The position numbers and the translations under genes were made by a program. A model generated the notes under the pieces. It did not search any database, was not told the origin of the DNA, and was given only the letters and a program-made list of their open reading frames with translations. From the NCBI GenBank assembly GCA_037954235.1, contig JBBMOA010000001.1:8766001-8830000 (forward strand): DNA of 64,000 bases, read 5' to 3'. Numbering within the stretch: position 1 is the first letter of the stretch; each line of letters starts with the position of its first letter. Shown here piece by piece: positions 1 through 9,947 of the stretch. Source of the stretch: Aulostomus chinensis. Its lineage: Eukaryota; Chordata; Actinopteri; Syngnathiformes; Aulostomidae.

Positions 1-87
1 TACAGTGATGTGGTGAGAGTTGATAGTAATTTCAAAATAATGCTAAAGCGGTGTCATGAGAGTTGCTACTTCCCTAAGAAATGATGC
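1..87 (+). repeat. Divergent dimer: 'gatagtaatttc' monomer plus 'aaagcggtg' monomer
   Basis: Positions 1-43 carry 'ttgatagtaatttcaaaat' in place of the usual 'ttgctacgaacctcaaaat'. Positions 44-87 carry 'ctaaagcggtgtcatgag' and 'ctacttccctaag'. This pair is the most divergent monomer type and recurs dozens of times always as a linked pair, so it serves as a phase marker inside the higher-order units. Variants inside the pair (gcggtgtaatg, gcggtgtcatg, gcagtgtaatg, gcagtggaatg, gcaaaagcgg, gcgaaagcgg) separate the higher-order positions. Confidence 0.9.
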
Positions 88-130
88 TACAGTGATGTGG
101 TGAGAGTTGCTACGAACCTCAAAATGATGC
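88..130 (+). repeat. Example of 43 bp monomer (type 'ctcaaaa')
   Basis: This is the commonest short monomer form. It starts 'tacagtgatgtggtgag', passes through 'ttgctacgaacctcaaaa' and ends 'tgatgc'. The dinucleotide after 'gatgt' varies across the array (gg, ag, aa, cg, ca, ta and others) while 'gagagttgct' is almost constant. The 'acgaacc' section varies to acgaatc, actatcc, acgatcc and acgaaccg. Confidence 0.95.
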
Positions 131-174
131 TACAGTGATGTAATGAGGGTTGCTATTTACCTAAGAAATGATGC
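131..174 (+). repeat. Example of 44 bp monomer (type 'ctaagaaa')
   Basis: This is the companion long form, with 'taatgagggttgctatttac' in the middle and a 'ctaagaaa' tail, one base longer than the 43 bp form. A sister version reads 'ctacaaacctaagaag'. With the preceding 43 bp copy it makes an 87 bp dimer, and this alternation recurs throughout the window although it is often broken by runs of the 43 bp form. Confidence 0.94.
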
Positions 175-1189
175 TACAGTGATGTGGTGAGAGTTGTTAC
201 GAATCTCAAAATGATGCTACAGTGATGCGGTGAGAGTTGCTACGAACCACAAAATGATGCTACAGTGATGTAATGAGGGTTGCTATTTACCTAAGAAATG
301 ATGCTACAGTGATGTGGTGAGAGTTGCTACGAACCTCAAAATGATGCTACAGTGATGTAATGAGGGTTGCTATTTACCTAAGAAATGATGCCACAGTGAT
401 GTGGTGAGAGTTGCTACGAACCTAAGAAATGATGCGACAGTGATGTCGTGAGAGTTGCTACGATCCTCAAAATGATGCTAAAGTGATGTAATGAGAGTTG
501 CGACAAACCTAAGAAGTGATGCTACAGTGATGTAGTGAGAGTTGATAGTAATTTCAAAATAATGCTAAAGTGGTGTAATGAGAGTTGCTACTTCCCTAAG
601 AAATGATGCGACAGTGATGTGGTGAGAGTTGATCTAACCTCAAAATGATGGTACAGTGATGTAATGAGGGTTGCTATTTATCTAAGAAATGATGCCACAG
701 TGATGTGGTGAGAGTTGCTACGAACCTCAAAATGATGCTACAGTGATGTGGTGAGAGTTGCTACTAATCTCAAAATGATGCTACAGTGATTTAATGAGGG
801 TTGCTATTTACCTAAGAAATGATGCTACAGTGATGTGGTGAGAGTTGCTACGAACCTCAAAATGATGCTACAGTGATGTAGTGAGAGTTGCTACTATCCT
901 CAAAATGATGCAACAGTGATGTAGTGAGAGTTGCTACGATCTTCAAAATGATGCTAAAGTGATGTAATGAGAGTTGCGACAAACCTAAGAAGTGATGCTA
1001 CAGTGATATAGTAAGAGTTGCTACGAACCGCAAAATGATGCTCCAGTGATATAATGAGGGTTGCTATTTACCTAAGAAATGATGCGACAGTGATGTGGTG
1101 AGAGTTGCTTCGAATTTCAAAATGATGCTACAGTGATATAATGAGAGTTGCTACAAACCTAAGAAATGATGCGACAGTGATGTGGTGAG

Positions 1190-1205
1190 AGTTGCTGAGA
1201 ACCTC
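1190..1205 (+). repeat. Junction of a 433 bp deletion in unit A copy 1
   Basis: The matching offset between copy 1 and copy 2 is 4,887 before this point (marker 'gttgcttcgaatttc' at 1104 and 5991) and 5,320 after it (marker 'taaggtcgtg' at 1351 and 6671), so 433 bp, ten monomers, is missing here. The junction reads 'gttgctgagaacctc', a spelling I noticed nowhere else in the window, where 'gttgctacgaacctc' would be expected. Confidence 0.85.
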
Positions 1206-2257
1206 AAAATGATGCTACAGTGATGTAATGAGGGTTGCTATTTACCTAAGAAATGATGCTACAGTGATGTGGTGAGAGTTGCTACGAACCTCAAAATGAT
1301 GCTACAGTGATGTAATGAGAGTTGCTACGAATCTCAAAATGATGCTAAAGTAAGGTCGTGAGAGTTGCTACTATCCTCAAAATGATGCAACAGTGATGTG
1401 GTGAGAGTTGCTACGATCTTCAAAATGATGCTACAGTGATGTAGTGAGAGTTGCTACGAACCGCAAAATGATACTACAGTGATATAATGAGGGTTGCTAT
1501 TTACCGAAGAAATGATGCGACAGTGATGTGGTGAGAGTTGCTACGAACCGCAAAATGATGCTACAGTGATATAATGAGGGTTGCTATTTACCTAAGAAAT
1601 GATGCTACAGTGATGTGGTGAGAGTTGCTACGAACCTCAAAATGATGCTACAGTGATGTAATGAGAGTTGCTACGAATCTCAAAATGATGCTAAAGTAAT
1701 GTCGTGAGAGTTGCTACTATCCTCGAAATGATGCAACAGTGATGTAGTGAGAGTTGCTACGATTCTCAAAATGATGCTAAAGTGATGTAATGAGAGTTGC
1801 TAAAAAACCTAAAAAGTGATGCTGCAGTGATGTGGTGAGAGTTGATAGTAATTTCAAAATAATGCGAAAGCGGTGTAATGAGAGTTGCTACTTCCCTAAG
1901 AAATGATGCGACAGTGATGTGGTGACAGTTGCTACGAACCTCAAAATGATTCTACAGTGATGTAATGAGGGTTGCTATTTACCTAAGAAATGATGCCACA
2001 GTGATGTGGTGAGAGTTGCTACGAACCTCAAAATGATGCTACAGTGATGTAGTGAGAGTTGCTACGAACCTAAGAAGTGATGCTACATTGATGTAATGAG
2101 AGTTGCTACTAATCTAAAAAACCATGGTACAGTAATGTCGTGAGAGTTGCTACGAACCTCGAAATGATTCTAAAGTGATGTAATGAGAGTTGCTACAAAC
2201 CTAAGAAGTGATGCTACAGTGATGTGGTGAGAGTTGATGGTAATTTCAAAATAATGC

Positions 2258-2287
2258 TACAGTTGCAACTTCCTTAAGAAATGATGC
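2258..2287 (+). repeat. Truncated 30 bp monomer, amplified marker
   Basis: This monomer reads 'tacagttgcaacttcc' and is 14 bp shorter than its 44 bp parent: the segment between two 'agt' triplets ('cagt' and 'gagagt') is missing, and 'tgctac' has become 'tgcaac'. The same truncated monomer starts at 7,578, 12,638, 17,091, 17,294, 20,880, 21,083, 26,619, 40,737 and 49,261. I found none after 49.3 kb. Shared break points mean it arose once and was then copied. Two flanking versions exist: 'gttgatggtaatttc' (2.2, 7.6, 12.6, 17.3, 21.1, 49.2 kb) and 'gttgatagtaatttc' (17.1, 20.9, 26.6, 40.7 kb). Confidence 0.88.
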
Positions 2288-3220
2288 TACAGTGATGTTA
2301 TGAGAGTTGCTACTAATCTCAAAATCATGCTACAGTAATGTCGTGAGAGTTGCTACGAATCTCAAAATGATGCTAAAGTGATGTCATGAGAGTTGCTACA
2401 AACCTAAGAAGTGATGCTACAGTGATGTGGTGAGAGTTGATAGTAATTTCAAAATAATGCTAAAGCGGTGTAATGAGAGTTGCTACTTCCCTAAGAAATG
2501 ATGCTACAATGATGTAGTGAGAGTTGCTACGAACCTCAAAATGATGCAACAGTGATGTAATGAGGGTTGCTATTTACCTAAGAAATGATGCTACAGTGAT
2601 GTGGTGAGAGTTGCTACGAATCTCAAAATGATGCGACAGTGATGTCGTGAGAGTTGCTACGATCCTCAAAATGATGCTAAAGTGATGTAATGAGAGTTGC
2701 GACAAACCTAAGAAGTGATGCTACAGTGATGTAGTGAGAGTTGATAGTAATTTCAAAATAATGCTAAAGCGGTGTAATGAGAGTTGCTACTTCCCTAAGA
2801 AATGATGCGACAGTGATGTGGTGAGAGTTGCTCTAACCTCAAAATAATGGTACAGTGATGTAATGAGGGTTGCTATTTATCTCAGAAATGATGCCACAGT
2901 GATGTGGTGAGAGTTGCTACGAACCTCAAAATGATGCTACAGTGATGTGGTGAGAGTTGCTACGAATCTCAAAATGATGCTACAGTGATGTAATGAGGGT
3001 TGCTATTTACCTAAGAAATGATGCTACAGTGATGTGGTGAGAGTTGCTACGAACCTCAAAATGATGCTACAGTGATGTAATGAGGGTTGCTATTTACCTA
3101 AGAAATGATGCCACAGTGATGTGGTGAGAGTTGCTCCGAACCTCAAAATGATGCTACAGTGATGTTATGAGAGTTGCTACGAATCTCAAAACGATGCTAA
3201 AGTAATGTCGTGAGAGTTGC

Positions 3221-4800
3221 TACTATCCTCAAAATGATGCTAAAGTGATGTAATGAGAGTTGCTACAAACCTAAGAAGTGATGCTACAGTGATGTGGTGA
3301 GAGTTGCTACGAACCTCAAAATGATGCGACAGTAATGTCGTGAGAGTTGCTACGAATCTCAAAATGATGCTAAAGTGATGTAATGAGAGTTGCTAAAAAC
3401 CTAAGAAGTGATGCTACAGTGATGTGGTGAGAGTTGATAGTAATTTCAAAATAATGCTAAAGCAGTGTAATGAGAGTTGCTACTAATCTCAAAAACATGG
3501 TACAGTAATGTCGTGAGAGTTGCTACTAACCTCGAAATGATTCTAAAGTGATGTAATGAGAGTTGCTACAAACCTAAGAAGTGATGCTACAGTGATGTGG
3601 TGAGAGTTGATAGTAATTTCAAAATAATGCTAAAGCGGTGTAATGAGAGTTGCTACTTCCCTAAGAAATGATGCTACAGTGATGTGGTGAGAGTTGCTAC
3701 GAACCTCAAAATGATGCTACAGTGATGTAATGAGGGTTGCTATTTACCTAAGAAATTATGCTACAGTGATGTGGTGAGAGTTGCTACGAACCTCAAAATG
3801 ATGCTACAGTGATGTAGTGAGAGTTGCTACGAACCGCAAAATGATGCTACAGTGATGTGGTGAGAGTTGCTACGAACCTCAAAATGATGCAACAGTGATG
3901 TAATGAGGGTTGCTATTTACCTAAGAAATGATGCTACAGTGATGTGGTGAGAGTTGCTACGAATCTCAAAATGATGCGACAGTGATGTCGTGAGAGTTGC
4001 TACGATCCTCAAAATGATGCTAAAGTGATGTAATGAGAGTTGCGACAAACCTAAGAAGTGATGCTACAGTGATGTAGTGAGAGTTGATAGTAATTTCAAA
4101 ATAATGCTAAAGCGGTGTAATGAGAGTTGCTACTTCCCTAAGAAATGATGCGACAGTGATGTGGTGAGAGTTGCTCTAACCTCAAAATAATGGTACAGTG
4201 ATGTAATGAGGGTTGCTATTTATCTCAGAAATGATGCCACAGTGATGTGGTGAGAGTTGCTACTATCCTCAAAATGATGCTAAAGTGATGTAATGAGAGT
4301 TGCTACAAACCTAAGAAGTGATGCTACAGTGATGTGGTGAGAGTTGCTACGAACCTCAAAATGATGCGACAGTAATGTCGTGAGAGTTGCTACGAATCTC
4401 AAAATGATGCTAAAGTGATGTAATGAGAGTTGCTAAAAACCTAAGAAGTGATGCTACAGTGATGTGGTGAGAGTTGATAGTAATTTCAAAATAATGCTAA
4501 AGCAGTGTAATGAGAGTTGCTACTAATCTCAAAATCATGGTACAGTAATGTCGTGAGAGTTGCTACTAACCTCGAAATGATTCTAAAGTGATGTAATGAG
4601 AGTTGCTACAAACCTAAGAAGTGATGCTACAGTGATGTGGTGAGAGTTGATAGTAATTTCAAAATAATGCTAAAGCGGTGTCATGAGAGTTGCTACTTCC
4701 CTAAGAAATGATGCTACAGTGATGTGGTGAGAGTTGCTACGAACCTCAAAATGATGCTACAGTGATGTAATGAGGGTTGCTATTTACCTAAGAAATGATG
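3221..4800 (+). repeat. Nested 1,040 bp tandem duplication inside unit A
   Basis: The sequence starting 'tactatcctcaaaatgatgc' at 3,221 restarts at 4,261, an offset of 1,040 bp or 24 monomers, and the match runs on across the A copy boundary to about 4,800. A second internal match of about 400 bp (2,516-2,920 against 3,859-4,263) has an offset of 1,343. The same internal arrangement is present in copy 2 (8,541 and 9,581), so these duplications are older than the amplification of unit A. Confidence 0.8.
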
Positions 4801-7800
4801 CTACAGTGATGTGGTGAGAGTTGTTACGAATCTCAAAATGATGCTACAGTGATGCGGTGAGAGTTGCTACGAACCACAAAATGATGCTACAGTGATGTAA
4901 TGAGGGTTGCTATTTACCTAAGAAATGATGCTACAGTGATGTGGTGAGAGTTGCTACGAACCTCAAAATGATGCTACAGTGATGTAATGAGGGTTGCTAT
5001 TTACCTAAGAAATGATGCCACAGTGATGTGGTGAGAGTTGCTACGAACCTAAGAAATGATGCGACAGTGATGTCGTGAGAGTTGCTACGATCCTCAAAAT
5101 GATGCTAAAGTGATGTAATGAGAGTTGCGACAAACCTAAGAAGTGATGCTACAGTGATGTAGTGAGAGTTGATAGTAATTTCAAAATAATGCTAAAGTGG
5201 TGTAATGAGAGTTGCTACTTCCCTAAGAAATGATGCGACAGTGATGTGGTGAGAGTTGATCTAACCTCAAAATGATGGTACAGTGATGTAATGAGGGTTG
5301 CTATTTATCTAAGAAATGATGCCACAGTGATGTGGTGAGAGTTGCTACGAACCTCAAAATGATGCTACAGTGATGTGGTGAGAGTTGCTACTAATCTCAA
5401 AATGATGCTACAGTGATTTAATGAGGGTTGCTATTTACCTAAGAAATGATGCTACAGTGATGTGGTGAGAGTTGCTACGAACCTCAAAATGATGCTACAG
5501 TGATGTAGTGAGAGTTGCTACTATCCTCAAAATGATGCAACAGTGATGTAGTGAGAGTTGCTACGATCTTCAAAATGATGCTAAAGTGATGTAATGAGAG
5601 TTGCGACAAACCTAAGAAGTGATGCTACAGTGATATAGTAAGAGTTGCTACGAACCGCAAAATGATGCTCCAGTGATATAATGAGGGTTGCTATTTACCT
5701 AAGAAATGATGCTACAGTGATGTGGTGAGAGTTGCTACGAACCTCAAAATGATGCTACAGTGATGTAGTGAGAGTTGCTACTATCCTCAAAATGATGCAA
5801 CAGTGATGTAGTGAGAGTTGCTACGATCTTCAAAATGATGCTAAAGTGATGTAATGAGAGTTGCGACAAACCTAAGAAGTGATGCTACAGTGATATAGTA
5901 AGAGTTGCTACGAACCGCAAAATGATGCTCCAGTGATATAATGAGGGTTGCTATTTACCTAAGAAATGATGCGACAGTGATGTGGTGAGAGTTGCTTCGA
6001 ATTTCAAAATGATGCTACAGTGATATAATGAGAGTTGCTACAAACCTAAGAAATGATGCGACAGTGATGTGGTGAGAGTTGCTACGAACCTCAAAATGAT
6101 GCTACAGTGATGTGGTGAGAGTTGCTACGAATCTCAAAATGATGCCACAGTGTTGTAGTGAGAGTTGCTACGAACCTCAAAATGATGCGACAGTGATGTG
6201 GTGAGAGTTGCTACGAATCTCAAAATGATGCGACAGTGATGTAGTGAGAGTTGCTACGAACCTAAGAAGTGATGCTACAGTGATGTAATGAGAGTTGCTA
6301 CTAATCTCAAAATCATGCTACAGTAATGTCCTGAGAGTTGCTACGAATCTCAAAATGATGCTAAAGTGATGTAATGAGAGTTGCTACAAACCGAAGAAGT
6401 GATGCTACAGTGATGTGGTGAGAGTTGATAGTAATTTCAAAATAATGCTAAAGCAGTGGAATGAGAGTTGCTACTTCCCTAAGAAATGATGCGACAGTGA
6501 TGTCGTGAGCGTTGCTACGAACCTCAAAATGATGCGACAGTGATGTAATGAGGGTTGCTATTTACCTAAGAAATGATGCTACAGTGATGTGGTGAGAGTT
6601 GCTACGAACCTCAAAATGATGCTACAGTGATGTAATGAGAGTTGCTACGAATCTCAAAATGATGCTAAAGTAAGGTCGTGAGAGTTGCTACTATCCTCAA
6701 AATGATGCAACAGTGATGTGGTGAGAGTTGCTACGATCTTCAAAATGATGCTACAGTGATGTAGTGAGAGTTGCTACGAACCGCAAAATGATACTACAGT
6801 GATATAATGAGGGTTGCTATTTACCGAAGAAATGATGCGACAGTGATGTGGTGAGAGTTGCTACGAACCGCAAAATGATGCTACAGTGATATAATGAGGG
6901 TTGCTATTTACCTAAGAAATGATGCTACAGTGATGTGGTGAGAGTTGCTACGAACCTCAAAATGATGCTACAGTGATGTAATGAGAGTTGCTACGAATCT
7001 CAAAATGATGCTAAAGTAATGTCGTGAGAGTTGCTACTATCCTCGAAATGATGCAACAGTGATGTAGTGAGAGTTGCTACGATTCTCAAAATGATGCTAA
7101 AGTGATGTAATGAGAGTTGCTAAAAAACCTAAAAAGTGATGCTGCAGTGATGTGGTGAGAGTTGATAGTAATTTCAAAATAATGCGAAAGCGGTGTAATG
7201 AGAGTTGCTACTTCCCTAAGAAATGATGCGACAGTGATGTGGTGACAGTTGCTACGAACCTCAAAATGATTCTACAGTGATGTAATGAGGGTTGCTATTT
7301 ACCTAAGAAATGATGCCACAGTGATGTGGTGAGAGTTGCTACGAACCTCAAAATGATGCTACAGTGATGTAGTGAGAGTTGCTACGAACCTAAGAAGTGA
7401 TGCTACATTGATGTAATGAGAGTTGCTACTAATCTAAAAAACCATGGTACAGTAATGTCGTGAGAGTTGCTACGAACCTCGAAATGATTCTAAAGTGATG
7501 TAATGAGAGTTGCTACAAACCTAAGAAGTGATGCTACAGTGATGTGGTGAGAGTTGATGGTAATTTCAAAATAATGCTACAGTTGCAACTTCCTTAAGAA
7601 ATGATGCTACAGTGATGTTATGAGAGTTGCTACTAATCTCAAAATCATGCTACAGTAATGTCGTGAGAGTTGCTACGAATCTCAAAATGATGCTAAAGTG
7701 ATGTCATGAGAGTTGCTACAAACCTAAGAAGTGATGCTACAGTGATGTGGTGAGAGTTGATAGTAATTTCAAAATAATGCTAAAGCGGTGTAATGAGAGT

Positions 7801-9947
7801 TGCTACTTCCCTAAGAAATGATGCTACAATGATGTAGTGAGAGTTGCTACGAACCTCAAAATGATGCAACAGTGATGTAATGAGGGTTGCTATTTACCTA
7901 AGAAATGATGCTACAGTGATGTGGTGAGAGTTGCTACGAATCTCAAAATGATGCGACAGTGATGTCGTGAGAGTTGCTACGATCCTCAAAATGATGCTAA
8001 AGTGATGTAATGAGAGTTGCGACAAACCTAAGAAGTGATGCTACAGTGATGTAGTGAGAGTTGATAGTAATTTCAAAATAATGCTAAAGCGGTGTAATGA
8101 GAGTTGCTACTTCCCTAAGAAATGATGCGACAGTGATGTGGTGAGAGTTGCTCTAACCTCAAAATAATGGTACAGTGATGTAATGAGGGTTGCTATTTAT
8201 CTCAGAAATGATGCCACAGTGATGTGGTGAGAGTTGCTACGAACCTCAAAATGATGCTACAGTGATGTGGTGAGAGTTGCTACGAATCTCAAAATGATGC
8301 TACAGTGATGTAATGAGGGTTGCTATTTACCTAAGAAATGATGCTACAGTGATGTGGTGAGAGTTGCTACGAACCTCAAAATGATGCTACAGTGATGTAA
8401 TGAGGGTTGCTATTTACCTAAGAAATGATGCCACAGTGATGTGGTGAGAGTTGCTCCGAACCTCAAAATGATGCTACAGTGATGTTATGAGAGTTGCTAC
8501 GAATCTCAAAACGATGCTAAAGTAATGTCGTGAGAGTTGCTACTATCCTCAAAATGATGCTAAAGTGATGTAATGAGAGTTGCTACAAACCTAAGAAGTG
8601 ATGCTACAGTGATGTGGTGAGAGTTGCTACGAACCTCAAAATGATGCGACAGTAATGTCGTGAGAGTTGCTACGAATCTCAAAATGATGCTAAAGTGATG
8701 TAATGAGAGTTGCTAAAAACCTAAGAAGTGATGCTACAGTGATGTGGTGAGAGTTGATAGTAATTTCAAAATAATGCTAAAGCAGTGTAATGAGAGTTGC
8801 TACTAATCTCAAAAACATGGTACAGTAATGTCGTGAGAGTTGCTACTAACCTCGAAATGATTCTAAAGTGATGTAATGAGAGTTGCTACAAACCTAAGAA
8901 GTGATGCTACAGTGATGTGGTGAGAGTTGATAGTAATTTCAAAATAATGCTAAAGCGGTGTAATGAGAGTTGCTACTTCCCTAAGAAATGATGCTACAGT
9001 GATGTGGTGAGAGTTGCTACGAACCTCAAAATGATGCTACAGTGATGTAATGAGGGTTGCTATTTACCTAAGAAATTATGCTACAGTGATGTGGTGAGAG
9101 TTGCTACGAACCTCAAAATGATGCTACAGTGATGTAGTGAGAGTTGCTACGAACCGCAAAATGATGCTACAGTGATGTGGTGAGAGTTGCTACGAACCTC
9201 AAAATGATGCAACAGTGATGTAATGAGGGTTGCTATTTACCTAAGAAATGATGCTACAGTGATGTGGTGAGAGTTGCTACGAATCTCAAAATGATGCGAC
9301 AGTGATGTCGTGAGAGTTGCTACGATCCTCAAAATGATGCTAAAGTGATGTAATGAGAGTTGCGACAAACCTAAGAAGTGATGCTACAGTGATGTAGTGA
9401 GAGTTGATAGTAATTTCAAAATAATGCTAAAGCGGTGTAATGAGAGTTGCTACTTCCCTAAGAAATGATGCGACAGTGATGTGGTGAGAGTTGCTCTAAC
9501 CTCAAAATAATGGTACAGTGATGTAATGAGGGTTGCTATTTATCTCAGAAATGATGCCACAGTGATGTGGTGAGAGTTGCTACTATCCTCAAAATGATGC
9601 TAAAGTGATGTAATGAGAGTTGCTACAAACCTAAGAAGTGATGCTACAGTGATGTGGTGAGAGTTGCTACGAACCTCAAAATGATGCGACAGTAATGTCG
9701 TGAGAGTTGCTACGAATCTCAAAATGATGCTAAAGTGATGTAATGAGAGTTGCTAAAAACCTAAGAAGTGATGCTACAGTGATGTGGTGAGAGTTGATAG
9801 TAATTTCAAAATAATGCTAAAGCAGTGTAATGAGAGTTGCTACTAATCTCAAAATCATGGTACAGTAATGTCGTGAGAGTTGCTACTAACCTCGAAATGA
9901 TTCTAAAGTGATGTAATGAGAGTTGCTACAAACCTAAGAAGTGATGC
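4628..9947 (+). repeat. Higher-order repeat unit A, copy 2 (5,320 bp)
   Basis: Unit A restarts here with the 'gatagtaatttc' and 'gcggtgtcatgag' pair and runs 5,320 bp. Alignment by eye to copy 3 shows an offset of 5,320 to about 5.7 kb, 5,060 until about 7.68 kb, then 5,103. The basic unit is therefore about 5,060 bp, and copy 2 is enlarged by 260 bp. Between the indels the copies look almost identical; I noticed only isolated base changes such as 'gctgcagtg' at about 7,141 against 'gctacagtg' at about 12,201. Confidence 0.9.
5681..5940 (+). repeat. 260 bp (six-monomer) tandem duplication private to copy 2
   Basis: The 260 bp from about 5,421 to 5,680 is repeated directly at 5,681-5,940, starting 'atgagggttgctatttacct'. 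Copies 1 and 3 of unit A carry this segment once. The length equals four 43 bp and two 44 bp monomers, the expected result of an out-of-register exchange in whole-monomer steps. It post-dates the separation of copies 2 and 3. Confidence 0.88.

Larger units (their letters stand above)
1..4627 (+). repeat. Higher-order repeat unit A, copy 1 (shortened)
   Basis: The same succession of monomer variants restarts at 4,628 and again at 9,948. Copy 1 is 4,627 bp long. Diagnostic variants seen at matching positions include 'gtgattta' near 787, 'aaggtcgtg' near 1352 and 'ctacattgatg' near 2083. Compared with copies 2 and 3 it lacks 433 bp near 1,195, and compared with copy 2 it also lacks a 260 bp duplication. 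The left edge is the window edge, so whether the array continues upstream cannot be seen, though it begins in mid-array. Confidence 0.9.

Noticed and set aside
131..174. Telomere-like repeat because of 'atgagggttgc'
   Set aside because: The GGGTT run occurs once per 44 bp monomer inside unrelated sequence and is never a tandem 5-8 bp telomeric unit.
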